From positions 248,001 to 312,000 of the forward strand of contig NZ_JAUSUA010000001.1 in NCBI RefSeq assembly GCF_030813245.1: a stretch of 64,000 bases of DNA, written 5' to 3'. Within the stretch, counting starts at the first letter, position 1. Each line of letters begins with the position of its first letter. Both the position numbers and the translations under genes were made by a program. The notes beneath the pieces are model-generated. The model was not told the DNA's origin. It ran no database searches and saw nothing but the letters and a program-made list of their open reading frames with translations. This document shows, piece after piece, positions 7,429-15,345 of the stretch. The stretch comes from Alkalicoccobacillus murimartini. GTDB lineage: Bacteria; Bacillota; Bacilli; Bacillales; Bacillaceae_D.

Positions 7429-8235
7429 ATGAAAGCCAAAGGAATCATTATTTTAAGTGGAAGCATTATTGTTGCGGCACTGCTGGTCTTTTTAGTAGTG
7501 TCCCAACAAACGGATGAGTATGTAATAGATGAACAGGAGCAAATACCTTCACCCTCTGACGCGCTTTTTACAAAGTCGAATACCGAACAATCATTTGAAG
7601 ACGAGTTACTTGAACGAGTAGATGGTGAAGATGATTTACAGGTGGCGGTAACTGGGAGCAGTGTGGCAGCTGGTGAAGGGGCCAGTGAGTATAATCAGTC
7701 ATGGGCCGCACTTTTAGAAGGTGAGTTGAATAGGAATGAATCCTTGCCACCTGTAGAAGTAGAAAATTTTGGAGTGAGTGGGTTCAAGGTCAGTGATCTG
7801 CTTGCTGAGGGTGTGATTGATGATATGATCAACTCAGAGCCCGATGTGGTCATCATGGAAACGAGTGTTATCAACAGCTACTTTCATGAAGAACCTCTTG
7901 ATGAGACGAAGCAATCTATTCAAACGGCTGTAGATCAAATTAAAAACGATCTACCAGATACGTATTTGGTTTTAATCGCTCCAAATCCAATTAGTGAATC
8001 GATTTTCTCATTTTCTACGAATGAATTAGAGTTTGAGGAATATGTTCTCGCTACAGAAGAATACATCCTCGAATCCGAATGGGATTATTTTGATAGTTAC
8101 AATGCGTGGACAGAAGAATTAGAATATAGAGAAGAGGATTTGGATAATTTGCTAGGTGACGGTGTTCACCCAAATGATGAAGGGTATCATTTGTGGTATT
8201 CCTTACTTAATGAATCAGTTGTTCAGTATGAATAA
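7429..8235 (+). CDS. Membrane-anchored SGNH/GDSL hydrolase, strongly acidic
   Basis: A 268-residue protein with an N-terminal hydrophobic anchor (MKAKGIIILSGSIIVAALLV) and an extracellular SGNH hydrolase domain. Catalytic Ser is in VAVTGSSVAAGEG; the Asp/His pair is in DGVHPNDEGYHLW near the C-terminus. Relatives de-esterify lipids or cell-surface carbohydrates. The exported part has only about seven Lys/Arg against several tens of Asp/Glu, a composition typical of surface proteins of alkaliphiles and halophiles. ATG 7429 has GGAAGG ten bases upstream; the upstream ATG at 7396 would add a polar stretch before the signal. It is divergent from the reductase gene. Confidence 0.85.
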   Translation: MKAKGIIILSGSIIVAALLVFLVVSQQTDEYVIDEQEQIPSPSDALFTKSNTEQSFEDELLERVDGEDDLQVAVTGSSVAAGEGASEYNQSWAALLEGELNRNESLPPVEVENFGVSGFKVSDLLAEGVIDDMINSEPDVVIMETSVINSYFHEEPLDETKQSIQTAVDQIKNDLPDTYLVLIAPNPISESIFSFSTNELEFEEYVLATEEYILESEWDYFDSYNAWTEELEYREEDLDNLLGDGVHPNDEGYHLWYSLLNESVVQYE

Positions 8236-8241
8236 AACAAA

Positions 8242-8290
8242 AAGCATGCTCATGGTTTGGTTAGTCAAACCATGAGCATGCTTGTTTTAA
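8242..8290. terminator. Strong bidirectional terminator
   Basis: A perfect 18-bp stem: AAGCATGCTCATGGTTTG (8242-8259) with its complement at 8266-8283, a 6-nt loop, and A-rich/T-rich flanks on both sides. It lies between the convergent hydrolase and monooxygenase genes. Confidence 0.9.
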
Positions 8291-9810
8291 TTGATTGATT
8301 GAATGTGGAATCTATCGATGTAATCTTGTAATTTAGAAAGATTTTGATTGTCACTGATAAAGGCAAGATGACCATCTGGGCGAATTAAATATAGCGTATC
8401 TTTTGTGAATCCAGCTTTTTTCATACTTGAATGCCATGGCCAGTTTTTTAAGGATATTGATGTGTTTTGAGCAAATGACTTTACGTTTTCAGAAGCCTCT
8501 CCATAAATATGAACTTGCCAGTCACCACTCTGAAGGGCTTCATAATTGTCTGCTGCTGATGGATCAAGCCATGGTAGCCGATCTCCTCCGCGCAAACGTC
8601 CTGATTTTCCGTGACTTAATATGCTTTTTCGATAGCGTATGTGAATTTGTGACATCATTCGAAAAGCTAGTTTACGACTAAATGTCAATCGACTGGCAAG
8701 TGGCACAATACGAGGAAGTACGATGCCTCGTAACAAAAGACCTCGCAAATTACGGCTTACCATCGCTTTAAATGCTTGATCCGTCGTAGCAACCAATTGA
8801 CGTGCAAATCTTCTTCTTTCAGCTGTATATGAAGGAAGAATAGATGCGGCAGCTTTCTTTTTTAAGACGGCAGCAAGCTTCCAAGAAAGGTTCACAGCAT
8901 CTCCAATGCCTGTGTTCATTCCTTGTGCCCCTGTCGGACTATGTATGTGAGCGGCATCCCCTAATAAAAAGACACGGCCTTTCATAAATTGTGAGGCTAC
9001 TCGCTTGTGTACTTTAAATGTAGAGAACCAATTCATTTTTTTCACTTGTATGTCTAGAAGACTGTTTAGTGACGGCTGAATATCTTCAAAGGTTATATCG
9101 GGTTTTTCAGCTAGCAGTCTAGGAATAATACCGACAAGTCGCTGTGTTCCTTTGCTTCTTACAGGCAATACCATACAAAACCCTTTTTTTGATAGGGCAA
9201 GGTTAATATCTGTATTGGAGGTTGCTTGACCTTTTGCTTCTACATCAGCGATATAAAACAGATCCTTATACGTCGTTCCTTCGAATGGGACGTTAAGATC
9301 TTCACGAATAGTACTTGTTGAACCATCACAGCCACATAGATAAGCTGCTTGAATCGTTTCCTGACGGCCATTGTGCTCAATTACGGCCTCAACCCGATCG
9401 CTATGATTAGCAAATGAAATCAATTCAGTTTCCCAATCAACATGAATGCCAAGGCGTTTCAAATGGTGAACGAGCAGTTCTTCGTGTTCATCCTGAGGAA
9501 GACTGAGAACAAAAGGGAAGGGACTTAACCCTTTTCCGATATTACCTAGATTTACGTATCCTACTTCCTTTGATGCTTTATGAATATGAGCAGCTGGCAT
9601 TTTGATACCTAAACTTACTGCGTCATCTGCAACATTTAATTGATCATAGTATTCGAGTGTTCTTGCGTGAACACCGATTGCTCGAGATTTATGATTGGGA
9701 CCAGATCTCTTATCAATGATGCGGTAAGGAATCTGATAATGTGTGAGTCTGTGGGCAAGAGCTAACCCTGTTGGTCCTGCTCCAACAATTAATACAAGAG
9801 GCTGCGTCAT
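8287..9810 (-). CDS. FAD-dependent monooxygenase (PheA/TetX / UbiH-like aromatic hydroxylase)
   Basis: A 507-residue flavoprotein hydroxylase. The ADP-binding GxGxxG is at the N-terminus (VLIVGAGPTGLALAHRL), the CDGS motif is near residue 161, and the second FAD motif GDAAHIHSPTGAQGMNTG is near residues 284-301. The C-terminal ~120 residues match the position of the thioredoxin-like domain of phenol hydroxylases. Such enzymes use NAD(P)H and O2 to hydroxylate aromatic compounds or inactivate antibiotics such as tetracycline or rifampicin; the substrate here is unknown. ATG 9810 follows AGGAGAG at good spacing; the longer frame to 9936 has no ribosome binding site. Confidence 0.87.
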   Translation of the reverse strand: MTQPLVLIVGAGPTGLALAHRLTHYQIPYRIIDKRSGPNHKSRAIGVHARTLEYYDQLNVADDAVSLGIKMPAAHIHKASKEVGYVNLGNIGKGLSPFPFVLSLPQDEHEELLVHHLKRLGIHVDWETELISFANHSDRVEAVIEHNGRQETIQAAYLCGCDGSTSTIREDLNVPFEGTTYKDLFYIADVEAKGQATSNTDINLALSKKGFCMVLPVRSKGTQRLVGIIPRLLAEKPDITFEDIQPSLNSLLDIQVKKMNWFSTFKVHKRVASQFMKGRVFLLGDAAHIHSPTGAQGMNTGIGDAVNLSWKLAAVLKKKAAASILPSYTAERRRFARQLVATTDQAFKAMVSRNLRGLLLRGIVLPRIVPLASRLTFSRKLAFRMMSQIHIRYRKSILSHGKSGRLRGGDRLPWLDPSAADNYEALQSGDWQVHIYGEASENVKSFAQNTSISLKNWPWHSSMKKAGFTKDTLYLIRPDGHLAFISDNQNLSKLQDYIDRFHIQSIN

Positions 9811-9874
9811 CATTATCTCTCCTCGTCTTGCATCTATATTATTATAACGTTCCCTTAGTTCTACACTTTCAAAC

Positions 9875-9904
9875 GAAAAAAAGAGCCTCGTGTGAAGGCT
9901 CTTT
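9875..9904 (-). terminator. Terminator of the YjcZ-like gene
   Basis: On the minus strand AAAGAGCC pairs with GGCTCTTT around a 9-nt loop and is followed by a T-run. Confidence 0.75.
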
Positions 9905-9913
9905 CTGGGTGTA

Positions 9914-10024
9914 TTAGTAAACGTAGCTCGCTCCAATAATTACAAGCAAGATAAACAAAACGATGATAAACGCAAAGCCGCCTCCTGCAAAGCCGCCGCC
10001 TTTTCCTCCTTCATACTCTCCCAT
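9914..10024 (-). CDS. YjcZ-family small sporulation-type peptide
   Basis: A 36-residue peptide read from the minus strand: MGEYEGGKGGGFAGGGF followed by a single hydrophobic helix (AFIIVLFILLVIIG) and ending ASYVY. The Gly-rich head plus a C-terminal transmembrane helix of the form LFILLxIIGAS is the hallmark of the YjcZ / SscA-like small sporulation peptides of Bacillus. An AAAGGTGG ribosome binding site lies at good distance. It has its own terminator. The role is not established beyond association with sporulation in relatives. Confidence 0.85.
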   Translation of the reverse strand: MGEYEGGKGGGFAGGGFAFIIVLFILLVIIGASYVY

Positions 10025-10040
10025 GTTGCCACCACCTTTC

Positions 10041-10062
10041 AAAAGCATAAGATAGCTTATGC
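10041..10062 (-). terminator. Terminator candidate after the thiamin salvage operon
   Basis: GCATAAG pairs with CTTATGC around a 4-nt loop. On the minus strand it is followed by TTTT, between the tenA end (10114) and the YjcZ-like gene. Confidence 0.5.
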
Positions 10063-10113
10063 AGAACAAGCGAAAGGGGTACTTAGTTTAGAAAAATCAT
10101 GAAAAAGTCAATT

Positions 10114-10779
10114 CTACTCCCAATTCGTTTGGTGATAAGACATCTCCCAGAATAGATATTCAAAGCGGCTTGATGTGATAAATATAGTTTCTAATTGCTC
10201 TTGCTCTCTGTCGTTTAAAGAAGAGGCGAGTTGATCAAGTTTAGTACACAACCATTCTGCAATCGCTGCGAACTCATCATCCTGATACATTTGAATCCAT
10301 TCCCCGTAATGAGCATGTTCGGATGCTCCAGGGATTTCTGCAAGCTTCTTGCCGATCTCTGAGTAGCTCCAAGCACAAGGTAGGATCACTGCAATGAGCT
10401 GAGCTAAAGAGCCTTTTTGCGCTTCGCTAATCATATAACTACTGTAAGCGATCGTTGTTGGAGAGGGTTGAGCGTGTTCTAATTCATCCTCAGTAATCCC
10501 AAGACGTTTAGCATATGAGCGATGCAAGGACATTTCTTCTGTGAGTGTAGATTGCAAATAGGTTGAAAAGGTAGCCATTGTCTCAAGATCGGGTGCCTTG
10601 AAAGCTCCAAGTGCAAAGACACGAGAGTATTCAATTAAATATAGATAGTCCTGTTTCATGTAGTATTTAAATGCTTCAAGATCTAAAGTGCCAGCTCCAA
10701 TTTCTTGAACAAAGGGATGCTCATGATTCGCTTTCCAAATGGAATCTGCTTTCTGGCGTAATTGTTGGGTAAAAGACAT
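10114..10779 (-). CDS. tenA: Aminopyrimidine aminohydrolase / thiaminase II TenA
   Basis: A 221-residue TenA family protein. The active-site Cys is Cys135 (AVILPCAWSY) and the acid is Glu207 (SSRFEYLFWEM). It begins with the usual MSFTQQLRQKADSIWKANHEHPFV. The enzyme hydrolyses aminomethyl-pyrimidine, a breakdown product of thiamin, to hydroxymethylpyrimidine (HMP). It is the last gene of a unit with a TPP riboswitch, a YlmB-like deacylase and thiD. This is the gene set for salvage of base-degraded thiamin, a reaction expected to matter in alkaline soils where thiamin decays. Confidence 0.95.
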   Translation of the reverse strand: MSFTQQLRQKADSIWKANHEHPFVQEIGAGTLDLEAFKYYMKQDYLYLIEYSRVFALGAFKAPDLETMATFSTYLQSTLTEEMSLHRSYAKRLGITEDELEHAQPSPTTIAYSSYMISEAQKGSLAQLIAVILPCAWSYSEIGKKLAEIPGASEHAHYGEWIQMYQDDEFAAIAEWLCTKLDQLASSLNDREQEQLETIFITSSRFEYLFWEMSYHQTNWE

Positions 10780-10797
10780 AAGCTCACTCCTTAAAAT

Positions 10798-11607
10798 TTA
10801 GGTTTGGCCAGGAAGGCCTTTTAGACGAAAACCCCAGTGGTTCGTTGGTCCATTTCCTGTTCCGAGTTCCAATGTATGAGTAATGGAATCAGTGATAAAA
10901 GCTTTTCCAGTCGCAACTGCACTTTCAATGGAGTGACCTTTTGCAAGCTCAGCAGTAATAGCTGCCGAAAAAGTACAACCAGTTCCATGTAGATGCTTAG
11001 TATTGGTGCGGTCTGCATGAAGGCGAGTGATTATGCCATTTGCATACAGGACATCTGTAGAATGATCCGTACGATAACCACCCTTTATGACCGCGGCCTG
11101 AGCACCAAGCTCATGTACAATCATTTTTGCTGCACGTTCCATATCATCAATTGTTTCAATGTTCATCTCTGTCAGTTCACTTGCTTCAGGAATATTTGGT
11201 GTAACAATAGTTGCAAGCGGGACGAGCGTTTGGCGTAAGGATTGTCTTGACTGAGCATCCATAAGAGGGTCGCCACTTTTGGCAATCATAACAGGATCAC
11301 ATATGTATGGAACCTGAAGATTTTTAAGATAATCAACAAGAAATTCCATCATTTCTGGCGTTGCGATCATTCCTGTTTTGACCGCAGAAGGGGGGATGTC
11401 GGTAATAACAGAGTCCAGTTGTTTCTCGATTAGTTCTAGCGGCATATGATTAATCATTTGTACACCTGTTGTATTTTGAGCTAAAACAGTTGTAATGACA
11501 CTCATTCCAAAAACCTCTCGTTCCTGGAATGTTTTTAGGTCAGCTTGAATACCTGCGCCGCCTGTTGGATCCGTACCTGCAATTGTTAAGGCTGTATGAA
11601 TGGACAT
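10798..11607 (-). CDS. thiD: Hydroxymethylpyrimidine/phosphomethylpyrimidine kinase ThiD
   Basis: A 269-residue ribokinase-fold kinase that phosphorylates HMP twice to HMP-PP for thiamin synthesis. The N-terminal AGTDPTGGAGIQADLKTFQ and the C-terminal LHGTGCTFSAAITAELAKG (anion hole and catalytic Asp-type motif of the family) are present. A fully typical length. It lies 16 bases downstream of the M20 gene and 18 bases before tenA, consistent with one transcript under the TPP riboswitch. Confidence 0.95.
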   Translation of the reverse strand: MSIHTALTIAGTDPTGGAGIQADLKTFQEREVFGMSVITTVLAQNTTGVQMINHMPLELIEKQLDSVITDIPPSAVKTGMIATPEMMEFLVDYLKNLQVPYICDPVMIAKSGDPLMDAQSRQSLRQTLVPLATIVTPNIPEASELTEMNIETIDDMERAAKMIVHELGAQAAVIKGGYRTDHSTDVLYANGIITRLHADRTNTKHLHGTGCTFSAAITAELAKGHSIESAVATGKAFITDSITHTLELGTGNGPTNHWGFRLKGLPGQT

Positions 11608-11623
11608 GCTTGTTTCCTCATTT

Positions 11624-12901
11624 CTATTCTTCTCGTTTTGTATTACACCAGGTCGGAATAAACGTCAGCAATGTTTTTGTAAATTGGATGAGCTCATCAA
11701 TCGAAATTCGCTCATTCACTGCATGTGCATGCGCTAATTGACCAGGTCCATAAATAACCGTAGGAATTCCTGCTTCACCAAGCCAACCTCCATCGTTCAC
11801 AGAAGTAGACATCGATATCTCTGCTTCTTGCCCTGTGATTCGTTCATGCGCCGCTTTCAGTTCTTTCACACCGGATGACTGTTCATCAATTGCTAGAGAG
11901 GGAAATATCTCACCACGCTCTTCAATCATTGAACTACCTCCCCAAACAAAAGTAGGAGGGCATGTCTTCATCCATGGATCAGCTGCCGCCGCTTGCAATA
12001 AATGTTCCTCAATTTCTTTTGTGACCGATTCATACGTCTCATTTGGGTAAAAATGTACAGTGATCCAAAGCGAACATTTATCAGCAATAAAGGCAGCATG
12101 ACGGCCTCCTTCAATAACTGCAGGATTGATGGTGTTTGTTCCGGGTAGAAACCCAGGATACGACTTTGTGACGGCCCAGTGCCGTTCAAGCTCTTGTAGG
12201 CTTGTAATTAGTTTAGCCATCTTTTCAATTGTACTAGCCGCGTGTAGATTCCCTCCAGCGTGCAACATCTGCCTTCTTTGACCGTCATGATGTGTTGTTG
12301 GACTTTGGAGAGTGATCCAGCCAGTGATGACGCCTCCCTGTCCTTGGATCTTGGAGGCACTTGTATCGGCTACAATAGCAAAGTCAGCTTCGTATCCACG
12401 TTCGCAGCACTCTTTGGTTCCGGCTTCTCCAACTTCTTCACCAACAACTGATTGTAAAATGAGGTCGCCTTTTATAGGGATATTGGCTTCGTGAAGCAGT
12501 TTCAGTGCAAACAAGCAAGCGGCCATGCCACCTTTCATATCTGCGGTTCCCCGGCCAAAAATGTGTCTATCTTTGACTATAGCTTCAAAAGGGGGAGAAT
12601 CCCACGGTTCATCTTCTTCAATAGAAGCTACATCCACATGACCATTTAAGATCAAGCTTTGATAGGTTAGATGATCTTGCCCTTGTTTTTTGCCGACAAT
12701 ATTTGGATCACCCGGGTAGACATCCCACTGGTCAACGGAAAAATCGATGCCTTGTAAGTAATCAGATATAAAAGACTGAATGGGCTCGGTATTTCTGGCA
12801 GGGGGACTAGCCGTCTGAAATGAAACCAACTTTTTAACAAGTGCTATTAATTCATCTTCTCTTGCTTCAACTTGGTTTGAAAGATCAGTTAAATGACTCA
12901 T
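11624..12901 (-). CDS. ylmB: M20 family metallo-deacylase, probable formylaminopyrimidine deformylase (YlmB-like)
   Basis: A 425-residue M20/ArgE/DapE-type hydrolase. Metal ligands are in LNGHVDV and GRGTADMKGGMAA, the catalytic Glu pair in VVGEEVGEAGT, and the dimerisation lid domain is in the middle. Its position behind a TPP riboswitch and before thiD and tenA points to YlmB, which removes the formyl group from N-formyl-aminopyrimidine so that TenA can act. The family fold is directly supported; the specific substrate is inferred from context. ATG 12901 follows AAAGGAGAA. Confidence 0.85.
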   Translation of the reverse strand: MSHLTDLSNQVEAREDELIALVKKLVSFQTASPPARNTEPIQSFISDYLQGIDFSVDQWDVYPGDPNIVGKKQGQDHLTYQSLILNGHVDVASIEEDEPWDSPPFEAIVKDRHIFGRGTADMKGGMAACLFALKLLHEANIPIKGDLILQSVVGEEVGEAGTKECCERGYEADFAIVADTSASKIQGQGGVITGWITLQSPTTHHDGQRRQMLHAGGNLHAASTIEKMAKLITSLQELERHWAVTKSYPGFLPGTNTINPAVIEGGRHAAFIADKCSLWITVHFYPNETYESVTKEIEEHLLQAAAADPWMKTCPPTFVWGGSSMIEERGEIFPSLAIDEQSSGVKELKAAHERITGQEAEISMSTSVNDGGWLGEAGIPTVIYGPGQLAHAHAVNERISIDELIQFTKTLLTFIPTWCNTKREE

Positions 12902-12918
12902 CGTCTTCTCCTTTCCAT

Positions 12919-12950
12919 AAAAAAAACACCGCTTCTAGTAAGAAGCGGTG
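12919..12950 (-). terminator. Expression-platform terminator of the TPP riboswitch
   Basis: On the minus strand CACCGCTTCT pairs with AGAAGCGGTG around TACT and is followed by eight T, about 20 bases before the deacylase start. Transcription would stop here when TPP is bound. Confidence 0.9.
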
Positions 12951-12997
12951 GGCACGTCTGTCCAACAGATGAACCATACTAAATTATGTATGGAGTA

Positions 12998-13086
12998 TCA
13001 AGTGCCACTTTCCTACGCTAGTACTAACTAGATCAGGTAATTAGGGTTAAGGCAACGCCTCTCTCAGCATGGTGCACCCCTAGTGG
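12998..13086 (-). ncRNA. TPP riboswitch (THI element)
   Basis: The minus strand carries the conserved THI-box blocks in order: GGGGTGCACCATGCTGAGAG, then ACCC, then ACCTGATCTAGTTAGTACTA and GCGTAGGAAAGTGG. These correspond to the pyrimidine-sensing and pyrophosphate-sensing helices of the thiamin-pyrophosphate aptamer. It is followed by the terminator at 12919-12950 and controls the deacylase-thiD-tenA unit. Confidence 0.96.
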
Positions 13087-13148
13087 TTTTTTTGTAAAAG
13101 ATCATTCTAAGAGTGAGTAGCTTGTCTACTCATCTTTTTCAGAAATGA

Positions 13149-13421
13149 TTAATTAACAGCGTCTTTAAGTTGTTTACCTGGTTTGAACGCAGGGTTTTTT
13201 GTTGCTGGGATTTCGATTTCTTCCCCAGTTTGTGGATTGCGGCCTTTACGTGCAGAACGCTCACGTACTTCAAAGCTACCAAAGCCAACAAGTTGTACTT
13301 TTCCACCTTCAACTAGTGATTGTGTAATACTGTCAAATACTGCATCTACAGCTTTAGAAGCATCTTTCTTAGAGAGATCAGCTTGCTCTGATACTGCGTT
13401 AATCAAATCGGTTTTGTTCAT
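13149..13421 (-). CDS. hbs: DNA-binding protein HU
   Basis: A 90-residue histone-like protein starting [21 protein letters not shown], with [28 protein letters not shown] (the DNA-minor-groove arm) and ending [12 protein letters not shown]. It binds and bends DNA non-specifically and compacts the nucleoid. ATG 13421 follows AAGGGAG; the upstream ATG is not needed. A consensus-like sigma-A promoter lies about 100 bases upstream. Its neighbours differ from B. subtilis, where hbs is near the GTPase gene der. Confidence 0.97.
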   Translation of the reverse strand: MNKTDLINAVSEQADLSKKDASKAVDAVFDSITQSLVEGGKVQLVGFGSFEVRERSARKGRNPQTGEEIEIPATKNPAFKPGKQLKDAVN

Positions 13422-13519
13422 GAGAAAACTCCCTTTCATTCCTTAAATTAGAAAAGACTATTAAACATCAAGTGTGTAACAATCTTGTTTCTGACAAGTC
13501 TATAATAACCTGCCCTTCA

Positions 13520-13548
13520 AATTTACTCATGAATGCTAATGGTGTCAA
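13520..13548 (-). promoter_or_regulatory. Sigma-A-type promoter of the HU gene
   Basis: On the minus strand TTGACA (13548-13543) is separated by 17 bases from TAAATT (13525-13520), about 100 bases before the HU start. Confidence 0.6.
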
Positions 13549-13630
13549 GACATTAGGGTTAAATAAACGCTTAATAGAGACTTTTTTATCATTTTTTAGC
13601 AAAAAACATTGAATGGTAAGAGGGTTCGAG

Positions 13631-13666
13631 TCTAATTGAATCACTTAATTAAGTGATTCAATTAGA
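13631..13666. repeat. Perfect 36-bp palindrome over the pssA stop codon
   Basis: The half-site TCTAATTGAATCACTTAA is followed without a spacer by its exact reverse complement. Flanking GTTCGA (13624-13629) and TCGAAC (13672-13677) extend the symmetry across a small asymmetric gap. The pssA TAA (13662-13664, minus strand) lies inside. There is no T-run after it, so it is not a standard terminator. Confidence 0.85.
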
Positions 13667-14201
13667 TCTTTCGAACACGAAATGGACTGACCATTAAAAG
13701 CGAAAGACCAATTATGGCATACATGAATACATAAATTGGAAGGTGATTGACGAATAGAGTCAAAAATGCAAGAATACAACCAGCAGCTGTTATTGGCAGT
13801 CCAACAAAAAAGCCACTTGAATCGGTTACATTAAACCTTGCAAGTCTTAATGCTCCACACATAATATAAATAATGGTGAAGATTCCTCCAGTAAGATTAA
13901 ATTCACTGAGAGCAGCTTGATAGATTAACATTGCTGGAGCTACCCCAAATGAAATAATATCGCTTAATGAATCGAGTTGTTTACCAAGTTCTGACGTGGC
14001 ATTAAATTTTCTTGCTGCCGCTCCATCCAGTCGATCAAATACTGCAGCAATCGCAATAAGTAGAAGTCCTACTTGTAATTGACCATGAAATACATAAATA
14101 ATAGCTAAAGCACCAAATCCTAAATTAATCAGTGTCAAGGCGTTAGCGATTTGACCTTTAAGCTTCCTGAGTGAAGCGTCAAGCCGATGTAATAGGAACA
14201 C
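13662..14201 (-). CDS. pssA: CDP-diacylglycerol-serine O-phosphatidyltransferase
   Basis: A 179-residue membrane enzyme making phosphatidylserine from CDP-diacylglycerol and serine. The CDP-alcohol phosphotransferase signature DG-x2-AR-x8-G-x3-D-x3-D is complete at residues 59-81 (DGAAARKF...ELGKQLDSLSD), followed by several hydrophobic segments. The start is GTG 14201 with AAAGGAG upstream. It is divergent from psd, which decarboxylates its product; in B. subtilis the two lie in one operon. The 3' end lies within a perfect palindrome. Confidence 0.94.
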   Translation of the reverse strand: MFLLHRLDASLRKLKGQIANALTLINLGFGALAIIYVFHGQLQVGLLLIAIAAVFDRLDGAAARKFNATSELGKQLDSLSDIISFGVAPAMLIYQAALSEFNLTGGIFTIIYIMCGALRLARFNVTDSSGFFVGLPITAAGCILAFLTLFVNHLPIYVFMYAIIGLSLLMVSPFRVRKI

Positions 14202-14344
14202 CTTCGTTCACACTCCTTTGTTAATGCAAAAACGACCACACAGTTAGTAAAAACTGTATTATTATATAAGTATATCACGAGATTAGTTGAATAGAAACCG
14301 AGTCTGATTGAAATAGAAAATGTGATTGATGGGGGAAAGACGTA

Positions 14345-15142
14345 ATGAAAGGTTTTCGCTGGTTCTTTTGTGCCTGTGTTGAATTAAGCAATCGTCCGTT
14401 TTTATCAAAACAACTTAAGGCATTTGCGACATCAAGCTTGAGTAAGCCATTTGTTCCTTTATTTGTGAAGACATTCAACATTAATATAGAGGAGGCTCAA
14501 TATCCACTAAAACAGTATAGCAATCTTCATTCTTTTTTTATCCGTGAGCTTAAGGAAAATAGGCGGACCATTCATGCTCATTCAGATAGTGTAATCAGTC
14601 CTGTCGATGGGATCTTGGCGGAGCAAGGAAACTTGAGTGCAGATAGTAGTTTTGTTGTGAAAGGCCAACGCTACTCCATTCAAGATATGCTAGGCTCTGA
14701 TACGTCTGCTTCGCTGTATGAGGGCGGACAATACCAAGTGTTGTATTTGAGTCCAAGTCACTATCATCGGTTCCATGCGCCACTTTCTGGGGCAATACAG
14801 AAGCGTTGGACACTTGGAGCGCGTTCTTATCCAGTGAACCATTGGGGGATGACCTACGGCAAAAAACCATTGTCAGGTAATTATCGAGTGATTTCTGAGT
14901 TTGCGACAGCTTATGGTGCAATGGCCATGGTGAAGGTAGGGGCCATGAACATTAATACCATTGAACTGACTCATCAGACAGACAAGCTAGAAAAAGGCGA
15001 CGAGGTTGGGTACTTTTCATTTGGTTCAACGGTTGTCTTAATATGGAGCAAGGACATGGTGACCCTAAATGACTCAGAGTCTCCTAAAGAGGTTCAAATG
15101 GGGGAAGCAATTGGACGAGTGAATGTTCACAAGTCCGCATAA
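14345..15142 (+). CDS. psd: Phosphatidylserine decarboxylase
   Basis: A 265-residue proenzyme that converts phosphatidylserine to phosphatidylethanolamine at the membrane. It self-cleaves at the Gly-Ser of FGST (Ser228) to give the pyruvoyl group; many relatives read LGST here. SPVDG (about residue 80) and the YHRFHAPLSG segment with catalytic His are present. ATG 14345 follows GGGGGA. The divergent intergenic region to pssA (14202-14344) is AT-rich and holds an ACAGTT/AACTGT inverted repeat at 14240-14257. A terminator follows. Confidence 0.95.
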   Translation: MKGFRWFFCACVELSNRPFLSKQLKAFATSSLSKPFVPLFVKTFNINIEEAQYPLKQYSNLHSFFIRELKENRRTIHAHSDSVISPVDGILAEQGNLSADSSFVVKGQRYSIQDMLGSDTSASLYEGGQYQVLYLSPSHYHRFHAPLSGAIQKRWTLGARSYPVNHWGMTYGKKPLSGNYRVISEFATAYGAMAMVKVGAMNINTIELTHQTDKLEKGDEVGYFSFGSTVVLIWSKDMVTLNDSESPKEVQMGEAIGRVNVHKSA

Positions 15143-15180
15143 GCAGAAAGAAGAGGCTGAGATAAAAGTCTTCTAATTAC

Positions 15181-15222
15181 AAAAAGGGCCGAACAATGGT
15201 TTGTCATTGTTCGGTCCTTTTA
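15181..15222 (+). terminator. Terminator after psd
   Basis: AAAAGGGCCGAACAATG pairs with CATTGTTCGGTCCTTTT (one G-T pair) around a 6-nt loop. Confidence 0.9.
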
Positions 15223-15345
15223 CTTAAATAAAATGAAACTCTCTAGAAAATCGCTCCGTTTACTGTGGCGAGGGTGAGTCACGCAATACCCAAGTAAAGA
15301 AGGGTTCAGAGGTTATCTGAATTGGGGTCCTACGCTATCGCTCCC

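Noticed and set aside
14595-14921. Minus-strand ORF of 108 codons inside psd, and similar antisense ORFs in dnaK, floA and lepA
   Set aside because: They are shadows of strongly conserved plus-strand genes and lack ribosome binding sites.
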